A stretch of DNA of 60,176 bases from a virus, in IMG/VR virus record IMGVR_UViG_3300030451_001785, positions 1 to 60,176 of that record; one strand, given 5' to 3'. A model generated the notes under the pieces. It made no database searches, was not told the origin of the DNA, and worked only from the letters and a program-made list of their open reading frames with translations. Both the position numbers and the translations under genes were made by a program. Positions 35,370 through 43,200 of the stretch are shown in pieces. Position 1 is the stretch's first letter, and every line of letters starts with the position of its first letter.

Positions 35370-35620
35370 TATTCTTCTTTTATTTTTTCTTTTTCAGTTA
35401 TTACTCCTGTCTGCACATCAATTCGATTATCCTTACCATACTTTTTAGTAAGTTCTCCTTCGACCTTGGAGTAGTCTTTTTTTAGTTCGCTTATCTGAGT
35501 TAGAACAAGTTGTTTGCTTAGTTCTGCATCAGCAAGTTTAATTTTCATTTGATTGAAGGCATTCAACATAGATTGAATTTTCTTCAATTCGTTTTCGGTT
35601 ACTTTTTTTTCTTTCGCCAT
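35369..35620 (-). CDS. Coiled-coil hypothetical protein
   Basis: An 83-aa, Lys/Glu-rich protein predicted as one long coiled coil (ELKKIQSMLNAFNQMKIKLA, LTQISELKKDYSKVEGELTK) with a short polar tail. It is located between two tail-fibre-like genes, with a TATCTTTG -7 element upstream. It may be a fibre-assembly chaperone or a minor tail protein. Confidence 0.6.
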   Translation of the reverse strand: MAKEKKVTENELKKIQSMLNAFNQMKIKLADAELSKQLVLTQISELKKDYSKVEGELTKKYGKDNRIDVQTGVITEKEKIKEE

Positions 35621-35651
35621 TTTATATAAATTTAAGTTAGATTAATAAGTA

Positions 35652-35659
35652 CAAAGATA
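35652..35659 (-). promoter_or_regulatory. Bacteroidetes-type -7 element
   Basis: TATCTTTG on the minus strand, 31 bp upstream of the coiled-coil gene, in the short gap after the 212-aa gene. No -33 TTTG was seen. Confidence 0.5.
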
Positions 35660-35678
35660 GTAAAATATATTTTCACTA

Positions 35679-36317
35679 TTAGAAAGTGCTTTCATCATAA
35701 AGCCTGTATTTTATTTTGACTTTCATACTCTGAAAGCCGTTAGGTACTGCACCACTATTTATTTTATGAATTGTAGTTGCTTTATTTGGAAGATAGTTTC
35801 TTTCAGTTACAGGTACATCTCGTGATTGTATACCTCCACCTGCTCTTAATATTCTATTGAATTGTCCTGTAGTAAAAACAGAAGTAGTAGCAGAACTGCT
35901 TGTAGCATTTGCTTGTCTTATTTCAAAACCCACATTACCTGTTGTGCCTGATTCGCTTTCTGTAATAATTAAGTAAGCAACATCTAATATTACTACATAT
36001 TTATTTGCACCGGGTGCAGAAATAATTGTCAATCCACTACCACCAAAACCTGTGTTTATTTGTGCAGCAGTAAAAGATATAGTTGCTTCTTGGTCTCCTC
36101 TTACAATTTTACCATCAGATGTAACTGCTAGTTCTGTTAAAGAATCTGAGCCACTACCTGAAGCTTGATAATTTTGATTAGGAGATACTGAACTGTTAGC
36201 AGCAGTATTTGTAGAGGTAAAACTAACAAATTTAGGCTGAGAGGAAATCTCTGTATTACCATCTGCGTGTAAATCCCCTGCTATACTAAGTCCATCTAGT
36301 ACGTCAGTTTGAGGCAT
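35679..36317 (-). CDS. Tail-associated beta-rich protein
   Basis: A 212-aa protein, Ser/Thr/Asn-rich with a degenerate N-terminus (LDGLSIAGDLHADGNTEISS) and a C-terminal domain with alternating strands (TVFTTGQFNRILRAGGGIQS, then MKVKIKYRLYDESTF). It shares composition and position with tail-fibre-like proteins and starts 2 bp from the 691-aa protein. Probably a fibre subunit. Confidence 0.6.
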   Translation of the reverse strand: MPQTDVLDGLSIAGDLHADGNTEISSQPKFVSFTSTNTAANSSVSPNQNYQASGSGSDSLTELAVTSDGKIVRGDQEATISFTAAQINTGFGGSGLTIISAPGANKYVVILDVAYLIITESESGTTGNVGFEIRQANATSSSATTSVFTTGQFNRILRAGGGIQSRDVPVTERNYLPNKATTIHKINSGAVPNGFQSMKVKIKYRLYDESTF

Positions 36318-36318
36318 A

Positions 36319-38394
36319 TTAAATTATTTTTTTAATCATATAAACAAATGCATTAGCTGCAGGTGTTTTTGCCGTTTTAAATGTAACAATATCTGCTGAT
36401 GTTCTTTCTACTTTAAGGTTAACAGTATCATAAGGTGAAGAGTTTCTATAAACTTCTACCATAACATTTCTTGTATTAAGGTTATGTGTTACTGCCATAC
36501 TTGTTGAACCTCCGATAGTACCGGTTACTTCGTTTGCACCTACACAAGAATCAACCTCATCACAGAAGCTTGTAACCTGTGATGCAGCAATTTGAATACT
36601 GTTTTCTTTTACTGTTGTTACCCTACCTTTAGCATCAGTAGTTATTTCTAGTGATTTAGATGCACCACCTTTTGTTGCTGCACTACCTACTGCAGGTAAG
36701 CTTACTTCACCTGAAGAAACAGATAATCCACCTGCAGTTGGGAAACTAGCAATACCTTTTACGGTTGCAGTAGCAACATCAATGTTCTTGTTAACCTCTG
36801 TCCAATCTGCTGCACTTGTAGGTGTATCTGAGTTTGCAATAATTAAATCACCAACCTCTAGTTGTGGATTCCAGAATCCTGCAGGACTTCCTGTACCTGC
36901 CGTGGTTACTGCATAAGTAAATCCTTTCTTAACACCTGTAGAAGGTGCTGCAGTTGATGCATCATATCCACCTTGATAGATTAATGCTCCTGAACCTGCT
37001 ACATTAGAATCTACATAATTTTTAGTTGCTGCATCTGTACTTGCAGTTGGTGCTCCTAGTCCTGTAATCTTTTGACCACCATAAGCAACTGAACCATCGG
37101 GAGTACCCCAACGATTAAGTTTTAAATATTGTAATGCAATTTTTGCATTTCCACTATCTATACATCCTACTAAATAATCAGTTCTTGCTGCTGATTCTAT
37201 ATCATCTAGTTCACATAAATCAAGATTAATAGTTACCGTGTCAGTAGCACCTACAACTGTATCAATACCTTTGCTTCCTGAAATATCTAATGTGTTTCCA
37301 TCTTGAATAGTTTGATTAGTTCCTGAGTCAGCAGTAAGAGTAAAGCTACTCATTGTACCCGGTGCACTACCTGCAGTAACTGAAATAACGTGACCTTGGG
37401 CATTCGTTTGAATAGATGCAGGGTATGCGTAAGTTCCTGCAGTACCAAAGTTATCGTGGTTAATAGTAACAGTGTCAGTAGCACTAGCGACACCTGTTAA
37501 TGCAGTACCACCACTAATAGTAACTTCATCTCCATCACTAATAGTTTGCTTTGAACCACTATCTGATTTAAGAATCCAACTTGACATTGAACCCGGTGAA
37601 CCACTACTTGCAGAGGTAATTCTACCTTGGTCATCAACTGTAATAGTTGCGTGGTTATAAGTACCTGCAGTAACTGACGTATCTGCTAAGTCTATAGTTA
37701 AAAGATTAGGAGTACCTGAAGCTACTGTGGTATCTATTCCTGTACCTCCTTTAAATTCTACTTCTAATCCATCAGTGATTGATACTTTAGTACCACTATC
37801 AGCATCTAGTACCCAATCAGAATATGCTCCTGCAGGAGTTGCCCAAACATTATCACCTCTAAGGAAGGTTGTAGCACTTGGTGTTCCTGTTGCAGAAAGG
37901 TCTGATGAAATAGAAGGAGTAGTTCCTCCTGATGAGGTAGTATCTATAAATGTTCCATTAGATGCACCAACACTTGTTACAGTTCCTGTATTGTTGGTAA
38001 ATGGTAAATCTTCAACTAATCCTTTCTTTACATTACCATCAGTAGCATCGTTATAGATAATACTGTCTTTTCCATTAATTGCAGTTCCTTCTAAATCGGT
38101 AGCTTTTTCTACTACGTTGTTAGTTCCTGTATAATCTACTGCAACTGTAATTGCACTTGTGCCGGATATTGCTATACCGTCACCTGCACTAATAGAATCA
38201 ATATTACCTGAGCCATCTAATTCAACCCATTGGTTATTTACATCATCATAATATTTTATTGTACCTGCTTGGTCATCATAAACGATTTGTCCACCACCTA
38301 AATTAGAACCGGGTGTACCTGAGGAATTTTGTAATAGAACATTGGTTATCTCTAATCCATTTAAGTCTATCGCATCTAAAAAACTTATTGCCAT
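36319..38394 (-). CDS. Long tail-fibre-like protein with internal repeats
   Basis: A 691-aa protein. Three tandem repeats of about 80 residues lie at roughly 190-420, each of the form S(D/S)(W/F)xLxxDSGxxxxIxDG, then GGTxxDTxVxxxDTxTI and GTYxxxxIxxxxQGxIxSxxxG. A coiled tail-fibre N-terminus (SFLDAIDLNGLEITNVLL) precedes these and a VTHNLNTRNVMVEVYRN-type C-terminal module follows, a module also present in the 243-aa protein. The layout fits a trimeric receptor-binding fibre; internal repeats offer a route for rapid length change. Confidence 0.7.
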   Translation of the reverse strand: MAISFLDAIDLNGLEITNVLLQNSSGTPGSNLGGGQIVYDDQAGTIKYYDDVNNQWVELDGSGNIDSISAGDGIAISGTSAITVAVDYTGTNNVVEKATDLEGTAINGKDSIIYNDATDGNVKKGLVEDLPFTNNTGTVTSVGASNGTFIDTTSSGGTTPSISSDLSATGTPSATTFLRGDNVWATPAGAYSDWVLDADSGTKVSITDGLEVEFKGGTGIDTTVASGTPNLLTIDLADTSVTAGTYNHATITVDDQGRITSASSGSPGSMSSWILKSDSGSKQTISDGDEVTISGGTALTGVASATDTVTINHDNFGTAGTYAYPASIQTNAQGHVISVTAGSAPGTMSSFTLTADSGTNQTIQDGNTLDISGSKGIDTVVGATDTVTINLDLCELDDIESAARTDYLVGCIDSGNAKIALQYLKLNRWGTPDGSVAYGGQKITGLGAPTASTDAATKNYVDSNVAGSGALIYQGGYDASTAAPSTGVKKGFTYAVTTAGTGSPAGFWNPQLEVGDLIIANSDTPTSAADWTEVNKNIDVATATVKGIASFPTAGGLSVSSGEVSLPAVGSAATKGGASKSLEITTDAKGRVTTVKENSIQIAASQVTSFCDEVDSCVGANEVTGTIGGSTSMAVTHNLNTRNVMVEVYRNSSPYDTVNLKVERTSADIVTFKTAKTPAANAFVYMIKKII

Positions 38395-38410
38395 AATTTT
38401 ATTTTTTTAT

Positions 38411-39142
38411 TTAATTGCAATAAGCTTCTCCCGAAAACTTATTAGCAAATGTCACTGTTAATCTATTTTTATTTATATAATCTACCCTTCCAAAAACTGT
38501 TTCTTTAAATGAGTCTACCACACTTACTGATGGAAACTTATCTAAGTTATGTGTTATATCCCATTGAAAAGACGGTGTACCTTGTGAAAATACAAAGGTT
38601 TTGTCACCACCTGTGCTCGATGGGTTATACTGTAGCAAAGATATAAAATATTCTTCATCCTTTTCTAACGCACCATTTGATGCTATTAAAGACACTCCTA
38701 TATCATAAAAATCAGGTTCTGTTGCATTTTGAGTTGAACTATCCCAATTGTAAACTGCGTACTCACTTATATTCTTAGTATTAGATACAAATACAATTGA
38801 ACCAACTAATGCAGAATAAAAAGACGATATATCTGTTGCAGGACTTTGTGCTACATATTTAAGTGAAAATTTACTAAGTAAAAATGTAGTTATGGTATTA
38901 AAATTTACCGTGTCTCCTTGGTTGGGTTTAAAAGATATAGTTCCTTTTGCTCTTGGTTCTACAACCGGTACTTGAAACTTATATCTTAATGTTTGAGAAT
39001 CAATAGATGAAGACTTATTTAGAAAGTCTGCAATATCAGATACCGTAAAGTTTTTGGTAGCCTTCGTGAATGAATCTGTACCTATTACTTTATCACCTCC
39101 TGTTACATCAGTATCTATTGGATATAGCCTTATCTTCGACAT
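38411..39142 (-). CDS. Tail fibre/adhesin protein
   Basis: A 243-aa protein. The N-terminus (IRLYPIDTDVTGGDKVIGTD) matches that of the 583-aa fibre-like protein, and the C-terminus (FQWDITHNLDKFPSVSVVDS, then VDYINKNRLTVTF) is the THNL-type terminal module seen on many phage tail fibres. It appears to be a short fibre made of attachment module plus tip. A TACCTTTG -7 element lies upstream. Confidence 0.7.
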   Translation of the reverse strand: MSKIRLYPIDTDVTGGDKVIGTDSFTKATKNFTVSDIADFLNKSSSIDSQTLRYKFQVPVVEPRAKGTISFKPNQGDTVNFNTITTFLLSKFSLKYVAQSPATDISSFYSALVGSIVFVSNTKNISEYAVYNWDSSTQNATEPDFYDIGVSLIASNGALEKDEEYFISLLQYNPSSTGGDKTFVFSQGTPSFQWDITHNLDKFPSVSVVDSFKETVFGRVDYINKNRLTVTFANKFSGEAYCN

Positions 39143-39166
39143 CTATATTATTCGTTTTAACAATTA

Positions 39167-39174
39167 CAAAGGTA
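39167..39174 (-). promoter_or_regulatory. Bacteroidetes-type -7 element for fibre unit
   Basis: TACCTTTG on the minus strand (CAAAGGTA as shown), between the holin gene and the 243-aa fibre gene. Confidence 0.5.
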
Positions 39175-39191
39175 AGAATTTTATTTCAGGA

Positions 39192-39587
39192 TTATTTTTT
39201 TGATTCGGCATAAGATGACATCATCTTTTCTCCTGTTCTGCCTATAACATAGCCTCCAATACCTAATTGTAATAGATTCCAAAATTCATTTTCTAATTCA
39301 GGTATTCTTAAATCAAAGAGTGGTGCTATGAACTTTACATAGATTACTATAAAACCAAAAGCTAACATTAATATTGGTCTCCAACTTCTTTGAAGCCAAT
39401 TACCTTTTGCTTCTGTAACTATGATTTCGGTTTGCATTTTTTGTAACTCTAATTGCTTTTGAATTAGAATTTGTTTGATAGCATTTTCTGCTAATATCTT
39501 TTCTTCTTTAGATGTGAAGAGTTTATCGAGTCCTCCCATAATGTCTTTTACAACACTACCTCCGAACCAATCAATTATTTTTTTCAT
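39192..39587 (-). CDS. Holin, 3TM-type
   Basis: A 131-aa protein. Residues 25-60 form an amphipathic helix, GNWLQRSWRPILMLAFGFIV holds the first strong membrane segment, and FWNLLQLGIGGYVIGRTGEK the last; the pattern GNWLQRSWRPxLM...GGYVxGRxxEK is typical of the GTA_holin_3TM family. Holins make the lesion that releases the endolysin. It overlaps the amidase gene by 17 bp, forming a lysis cassette. Confidence 0.85.
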   Translation of the reverse strand: MKKIIDWFGGSVVKDIMGGLDKLFTSKEEKILAENAIKQILIQKQLELQKMQTEIIVTEAKGNWLQRSWRPILMLAFGFIVIYVKFIAPLFDLRIPELENEFWNLLQLGIGGYVIGRTGEKMMSSYAESKK

Positions 39588-40023
39588 ATTTAATTTCGCT
39601 TATATAACAATATTCTTCTGTCGCATCAAAACTTGGACAAGCCTTAGCTGCAAAATCTCTATGACCGTGAACGATTGCATCAGGGTGCATAGCTTTTAAT
39701 GTGAAGAGCAAATGCTCAAGACTTGTTTTTTGTTCAGGAGTTCTAGTATCTTTTGCTATCCATTTTCCATCTGCTCCTCTCTCAGACTCTACACCCCCAA
39801 TATAACAAATTCCCAAACTGCTTTTATTGTATTTTTTACAATGAGCACCGGGAACATTATCCTGTCTACCTTTATGTATTGTACCGTCTAGATAAATGAT
39901 ATAGTGGTAGCCTATATCTTTCCATCCCCTTCCGTCAACGTGCCAACTTCTTATTGTATCTACATCTATGTGTTGACCTTCTCTAGTTGCTGAACAGTGT
40001 ACTATTAATTTATTTACCTTCAT
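39571..40023 (-). CDS. N-acetylmuramoyl-L-alanine amidase (endolysin)
   Basis: A 150-aa, T7 lysozyme-like amidase_2 domain. Zinc ligands are His9 (LIVHCSATREG), the His of IVHGHRDFAAK, and the Cys of KACPSFDA. KDIGYHYIIYLDGTIHKGR is the conserved Tyr/His strand region, and GICYIGGVE the substrate loop. It cleaves the amide bond between MurNAc and the stem peptide. There is no signal peptide, so export needs the adjacent holin. Its start lies inside the 3' end of a small membrane-protein gene. Confidence 0.9.
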   Translation of the reverse strand: MKVNKLIVHCSATREGQHIDVDTIRSWHVDGRGWKDIGYHYIIYLDGTIHKGRQDNVPGAHCKKYNKSSLGICYIGGVESERGADGKWIAKDTRTPEQKTSLEHLLFTLKAMHPDAIVHGHRDFAAKACPSFDATEEYCYISEIKYEKNN

Positions 40024-40186
40024 TTTTTTTCTTCTCCTCTCTTAAATATAACCACTTATTAATTGTATAGCCAATTGAAACAATCAGCAATAAAATTTTT
40101 AGTACCATATCTATTTGCGAAAAAGAAATCGCTAACGTACTTACATTTAGTAAGTATAACTTCACATCTGACATCCAAGCATTCAT
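40010..40186 (-). CDS. Small single-span membrane protein of lysis cassette
   Basis: A 58-aa protein from ATG at 40186 with one hydrophobic helix (VLKILLLIVSIGYTI, residues about 28-42) and a basic C-terminus (WLYLREEKKKNEGK). It overlaps the amidase start by 14 bp, a coupling typical of lysis cassettes. It could be an accessory holin, antiholin or inner-membrane spanin part; no family is recognised. Confidence 0.65.
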   Translation of the reverse strand: MNAWMSDVKLYLLNVSTLAISFSQIDMVLKILLLIVSIGYTINKWLYLREEKKKNEGK

Positions 40187-40254
40187 TTTATCGTGTAATT
40201 TATTTCTAACTCTTCAATCATTAGTGTTGTACTTACTGTCCAATAATTTTTCAT
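40183..40254 (-). CDS. Possible 23-aa micro-ORF
   Basis: ATG at 40254 to TGA at 40183, overlapping the next start as ATGA. The product (MKNYWTVSTTLMIEELEINY plus three residues) has no recognisable feature. It is mentioned because ATGA coupling is otherwise the rule here. The rest of the gap (40255-40290) shows nothing. Confidence 0.3.
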   Translation of the reverse strand: MKNYWTVSTTLMIEELEINYTIK

Positions 40255-40290
40255 ATTCTGATTGATATTGCTATTCCTAATGTTTTCATT

Positions 40291-40773
40291 TTACCAAAGT
40301 GCTATTATGTCGGTTGCACTAGAACCTGTATTAAAAATTTTCTTTACTTGTACAGGGAAGAATCCGACAGGTACTGCTTTGAATGTAACAGTTTGTCCTG
40401 CTATAGTAACTACCTTTAAATCTCCTGTTCCTCCAACATATAATACACAACCATTGTTAGCATCATCTGCACCACTTGCAGGATTAGCTACATATATAAT
40501 ATAACTTTCTCCGTTTGCCATTATGTTAGCATTCAGAACTAGCTTTTGATTTGTAACCTGTAAAATCTGTGCACAGGTTTTATCTGTTGTATTGTAAACA
40601 ATATCTCCCTCTTTCACACCGTCAACTAAAAAAGATGCATTTGTGTCTATTAACTCATCTGCAGTTGTTGCAGTCGTTGTACCTCTAGCTACTTCATTAG
40701 GAAATGGAATGTTTGTGTTGTCACACAAAAAGACTTCTAATGCTACATAACCTTGTAATTTTTGATAACTCAT
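40291..40773 (-). CDS. Beta-rich virion protein
   Basis: A 160-aa protein, rich in Thr/Val/Gly with alternating strands (VALEVFLCDNTNIPFPNE, GVKEGDIVYNTTDKTCAQIL, ESYIIYVANPASG, TFKAVPVGFFPVQVKKI). It resembles small head or tail surface proteins and is moderately Cys-containing. It stands between the basic small-protein array and the lysis cassette. Assignment as structural is from composition and context. Confidence 0.6.
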   Translation of the reverse strand: MSYQKLQGYVALEVFLCDNTNIPFPNEVARGTTTATTADELIDTNASFLVDGVKEGDIVYNTTDKTCAQILQVTNQKLVLNANIMANGESYIIYVANPASGADDANNGCVLYVGGTGDLKVVTIAGQTVTFKAVPVGFFPVQVKKIFNTGSSATDIIALW

Positions 40774-40778
40774 ATCTT

Positions 40779-40964
40779 TTATTTTTTATATAATACTTTA
40801 TTTACTAATAGGTCAGGATTATTTAAAAAATCTCGTCTCTTCCCACAACCACAATCTTTTCCTGTAGCTTTAGAAACAGTATCTACAACTTTTTTAATGC
40901 CTGTGGCTTTAGTAAACTTTTCAATAGAGTCACCTAAACCTTTCGATTTATAATGTGCTTTCAT
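40779..40964 (-). CDS. Small basic protein, CGCGKRR motif
   Basis: A 61-aa protein: KGLGDSIEKFTKATGIKKVV, then DTVSKATGKDCGCGKRRDFL. Closely similar small proteins are common in Bacteroidetes phages; the C-x-C-x-K-R-R element could bind metal or nucleic acid. First of a run of tiny genes joined by ATGA overlaps (its start overlaps the next stop). Confidence 0.7.
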   Translation of the reverse strand: MKAHYKSKGLGDSIEKFTKATGIKKVVDTVSKATGKDCGCGKRRDFLNNPDLLVNKVLYKK

Positions 40965-41101
40965 TTCTTACAAACACATTGAGCCACCGGACAATCTTTT
41001 ACATCTACAATTAGTTTAGAAATCATCCAATTCCATTTACAACAGAACTTGCACCAAACATTTTGCATCCAAAGTCCTAGCTTTACTAATAATTTTCCCA
41101 T
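40961..41101 (-). CDS. Small Cys- and Trp-rich protein
   Basis: A 46-aa protein beginning MGKLLVKLGLWMQNVWCKFC, with six Cys (in WCKFCCKW and CPVAQCVCKK) and four Trp. The cysteine layout suggests a small metal-binding knuckle. It overlaps the downstream gene by 4 bp (ATGA) and is absent from standard ORF cut-offs because of its size. Confidence 0.6.
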   Translation of the reverse strand: MGKLLVKLGLWMQNVWCKFCCKWNWMISKLIVDVKDCPVAQCVCKK

Positions 41102-41227
41102 CTATTTCTTTTTTTTCTTAGGTTGAATAGATTTCAACATTCTGTCAATCTTTGCAGCTTGACCTTTATGCATAGCCGAAGCTTTCTTCAACTCACTTGA
41201 AATCTGTTTTAGCTTCTTAGCATCCAT
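41102..41227 (-). CDS. Small Lys-rich protein
   Basis: A 41-aa protein: MDAKKLKQISSELKKASAMH, then GQAAKIDRMLKSIQPKKKKK. Two short helices and a poly-Lys tail. It abuts its neighbours by 0-3 bp. This kind of tiny protein recurs in Flavobacteriia phages; function unknown. Confidence 0.65.
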   Translation of the reverse strand: MDAKKLKQISSELKKASAMHKGQAAKIDRMLKSIQPKKKKK

Positions 41228-41229
41228 AA

Positions 41230-41424
41230 TTAATGTTTATGAAATTTTAGGTTATTGCTATGATACGGTCCTTGAGCAGAAGACTTGTTGCCAGAGTATG
41301 CTTTCATACCCATAGCTTTCTCCATACCTTTTGACTCATCTCTTCTGTCTTTAAAAGACTGAGACTTCTTTCCGTTTCTAGAACCCATTGATTCATCCAA
41401 CCTTGCGTTATATCCTTGTTTCAT
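41230..41424 (-). CDS. Small basic conserved phage protein
   Basis: A 64-aa protein: MKQGYNARLDESMGSRNGKK, then SFKDRRDESKGMEKAMGMKA. The KDRRDESKxMEK core is a pattern I recognise from small proteins near lysis and head genes in Bacteroidetes phages. Basic, Ser/Gly-rich C-terminus. A TATATTTG -7 element lies 20 bp upstream, splitting the tiny-gene array in two. Confidence 0.7.
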   Translation of the reverse strand: MKQGYNARLDESMGSRNGKKSQSFKDRRDESKGMEKAMGMKAYSGNKSSAQGPYHSNNLKFHKH

Positions 41425-41444
41425 TTTTAAATAATTTTATTTTA

Positions 41445-41452
41445 CAAATATA
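41445..41452 (-). promoter_or_regulatory. Bacteroidetes-type -7 element
   Basis: TATATTTG on the minus strand, directly adjoining the stop of the 97-aa gene, 20 bp upstream of the 64-aa gene. Confidence 0.5.
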
Positions 41453-41746
41453 CTAATATTTTCCTTTTCTATTTTTAGGTGAAGATTTAGTGCTACCACC
41501 CTTACCTGCCCATAGTTTCTTGCACGACCAATAACGTGCAGTCAACTTACTTTTTGCAGTTCCACATTTGTGTCTTGCCTTAAAAGACTTTCTAGCTGCA
41601 GCCGAATAATTATGACCATAACCCTTTGCACCAAAGTGAATTAACTTCTCTTTGCCACCTTCACAAGCTTTGACCATTTTCTTTTTACCCGGTCTTGTGC
41701 TAGGTCTTACGACATTACACTTCATATTTTTTTTACTGACTGCCAT
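41453..41746 (-). CDS. Basic Cys/Trp protein, conserved in phages
   Basis: A 97-aa protein with pattern MVKACEGGKEKLIHFGAKGY, then ARKSFKARHKCG and LTARYWSCKKLW. This KxIHFGxxG...SFxARHxC...ARYWSCxxLW arrangement appears in many phages and algal-virus proteins of unknown function and looks like a small zinc-binding domain (Cys28, Cys61, Cys74 and nearby His). Lys-rich ends. It starts one base inside the next gene's stop. Confidence 0.72.
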   Translation of the reverse strand: MAVSKKNMKCNVVRPSTRPGKKKMVKACEGGKEKLIHFGAKGYGHNYSAAARKSFKARHKCGTAKSKLTARYWSCKKLWAGKGGSTKSSPKNRKGKY

Positions 41747-41907
41747 TAATATCCGGATTCAGTCATTTTCTTATTTGGATTATTCTTAATAGAACCACCC
41801 ATAGTTTTTGCAAACTCAGTTGCTTGTGCTTTTCCTACTGCATTGTATGGAAAGCTTTTAGTTTTCATTTTGCCTGAATCAGGACAACTATATTTAACTG
41901 TTGGCAT
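41746..41907 (-). CDS. Small basic protein
   Basis: A 53-aa protein: MPTVKYSCPDSGKMKTKSFP, then GKAQATEFAKTMGGSIKNNP. Single Cys. It resembles short proteins with a YSCPxSGKxKxKxFPY start found in related phages. It shares a base with its downstream neighbour's start and overlaps the next gene by 14 bp. Confidence 0.65.
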   Translation of the reverse strand: MPTVKYSCPDSGKMKTKSFPYNAVGKAQATEFAKTMGGSIKNNPNKKMTESGY

Positions 41908-42058
41908 TTTTTCTTTGTTTTAATTTTTTAAAATCTGCTCCTGTAATTCTATCAAAAGGAGGTGCGACCTTCGCAATCTTTTTTTGTTTTTCAGTCAACT
42001 TACTGATTACATTATTCCTAAAAGGAATCTTATCCATTTCTTTTTTACTTACTGACAT
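41894..42058 (-). CDS. Small Lys-rich protein
   Basis: A 54-aa protein: MSVSKKEMDKIPFRNNVISK, then QKKIAKVAPPFDRITGADFK. The APPFDRITGADFKKL element is recognisable as a recurrent small phage protein signature. It overlaps both neighbours by about 14 bp. Confidence 0.65.
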   Translation of the reverse strand: MSVSKKEMDKIPFRNNVISKLTEKQKKIAKVAPPFDRITGADFKKLKQRKNANS

Positions 42059-42182
42059 TATCTCTTAACTTTATTGCTTCCATTAATTTAACTAATTCCT
42101 GATAGCTTTTTACCCAATCGCTTTGTTCTCTATTACGATTGTATTGCTCAACGTACCACTCTTCACTTCTAACTTCAGGCAT
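42045..42182 (-). CDS. Small charged helical protein
   Basis: A 45-aa protein: MPEVRSEEWYVEQYNRNREQ, then WVKSYQELVKLMEAIKLRDN. It is less basic than its neighbours and likely one long helix. Overlaps of 8 and 14 bp with the flanking genes support it as a real member of the array. Confidence 0.58.
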   Translation of the reverse strand: MPEVRSEEWYVEQYNRNREQSDWVKSYQELVKLMEAIKLRDNVSK

Positions 42183-42417
42183 TTCTAACTTTTGCTTTTT
42201 TAGTATTAGAAACAAATTGTTTTGAAAAACCTCCTTGTCTCTTTTTCTTACGAGCAGTCTTTGCTCTTTCTTGCTTAGATAAACTTTTAGCTTTAGCTAA
42301 AGGTAAACACCTGTCAGGATTTTTTTTATTCTTACTTGTACCACAAGCACCTAGGATTGAACCATCAGTTCCAATCCTCACCCACTTCTGTTCTCTCCAT
42401 TTTTTTAACTCTCCCAT
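42175..42417 (-). CDS. DUF5872-like basic protein
   Basis: An 80-aa protein: KWVRIGTDGSILGACGTSKN, then RCLPLAKAKSLSKQERAKTA. The IGxDGxIxGxCGTSKxxKxPxRCLPxxKAxxLSxxER pattern corresponds, in my reading, to DUF5872-type proteins found in phages and some bacteria. It may coordinate metal through Cys25 and Cys37. Start overlaps the upstream stop. Confidence 0.7.
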   Translation of the reverse strand: MGELKKWREQKWVRIGTDGSILGACGTSKNKKNPDRCLPLAKAKSLSKQERAKTARKKKRQGGFSKQFVSNTKKAKVRNA

Positions 42418-42707
42418 TATAACTTTTTACTTCCGTCTTTTTTTCTCATTATTTTTAATTTGTATGGGTTCGTATCTTTTGGGTCATTAGATTTTACTAT
42501 CTTATTATCTTCAGAGTTTTTAATTTCATTAATAACTCTTCGACTAGATTTCTTAGACATTTCTATTCCCCTTGGATTATTTGAACTCAGCGTAGTGTAT
42601 GTGGTATCAGTAGCTACATTAAATTGAGGAAATATTTTTTTGCTATTGCTTTCATATTTCTTCATACACCTTTTAAGTGCTCTTCCTTTTAATCCTTTAC
42701 AACTCAT
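42417..42707 (-). CDS. Basic hypothetical protein
   Basis: A 96-aa protein: MSCKGLKGRALKRCMKKYES, then a Ser/Asn-rich polar middle and a Lys-rich C-terminus (LKIMRKKDGSKKL). The CKGLKGxALKxCMKKY start recurs in small Bacteroidetes phage proteins. Probably disordered in the middle. ATGA overlap with the upstream gene. Confidence 0.62.
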   Translation of the reverse strand: MSCKGLKGRALKRCMKKYESNSKKIFPQFNVATDTTYTTLSSNNPRGIEMSKKSSRRVINEIKNSEDNKIVKSNDPKDTNPYKLKIMRKKDGSKKL

Positions 42708-42871
42708 TTCTTTTTCTTTTTACCTTTTGCACCCTTAGCATAGTTAGGGTCTTTACAATATTTACTTGCAGCCATATTAGCATAAGCAGATGGGTAACGG
42801 TCAAAAGTTCTTTTTGCCCAAGCTATTCCTGCCGGACATATTTTGTTTTTTCTTTTCTTTAATTTACTCAT
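42704..42871 (-). CDS. Small basic protein, CPAGIAWAKRTF motif
   Basis: A 55-aa protein: MSKLKKRKNKICPAGIAWAK, then RTFDRYPSAYANMAASKYCK and a GKKKKK tail. The CPAGxxWAKRTFxxYPSAYANxxASKYCKDP signature is frequent in aquatic phages and virus-like contigs; function unknown. Overlaps its downstream neighbour by 4 bp. Confidence 0.72.
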   Translation of the reverse strand: MSKLKKRKNKICPAGIAWAKRTFDRYPSAYANMAASKYCKDPNYAKGAKGKKKKK

Positions 42872-43081
42872 CTACTTTTTATGTTTTATAAATTCTAATA
42901 TAATGTCAATCTTCTTTTTTATCTCTTCCATATTTTCTGCATTCTTTTCGTGATGCTTTGAAAATGTACTCTTTACCTCGATGATACTAAAAAAGAAGAA
43001 TCTGTATAAAGCATACAGTGAGCCAAGCAAGAGTACCAATGGTAATCCATAACCCTCTATTAGTTCCAATATTTCGTTCAT
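42872..43081 (-). CDS. Small membrane protein with coiled coil
   Basis: A 69-aa protein with an N-terminal membrane helix (YGLPLVLLLGSLYALYRFFF, residues about 11-30) and a C-terminal charged coiled coil (HHEKNAENMEEIKKKIDIIL). This outline fits BhlA-like holins or spanin-type proteins. Its location away from the amidase is unusual, so it may be a second holin. Confidence 0.6.
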   Translation of the reverse strand: MNEILELIEGYGLPLVLLLGSLYALYRFFFFSIIEVKSTFSKHHEKNAENMEEIKKKIDIILEFIKHKK

Positions 43082-43200
43082 CTTCCTTGACCTCTATATT
43101 TTTTTTTATATCCTACTTGACCTCTACTCGCATTCTTATTATGTGGATGCGATTTGCGTTTTGGTTTTCTATAGGTAGTTACATTAGCCTTACGAGCCAT
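43078..43200 (-). CDS. Small, very basic protein
   Basis: A 40-aa protein: MARKANVTTYRKPKRKSHPH, then NKNASRGQVGYKKKYRGQGR. Nearly one residue in three is Lys or Arg. It is a short nucleic-acid-binding-like peptide. It shares 4 bp with the downstream gene and one base with the next gene upstream. Confidence 0.62.
   Translation of the reverse strand: MARKANVTTYRKPKRKSHPHNKNASRGQVGYKKKYRGQGR

Noticed and set aside
38690-38702. Further palindrome copy (AAAGACACTCC) in the 243-aa fibre gene
   Set aside because: Only one arm is present; the partner GTGTCTT is missing. A similar half-site at 49857 was rejected for the same reason.
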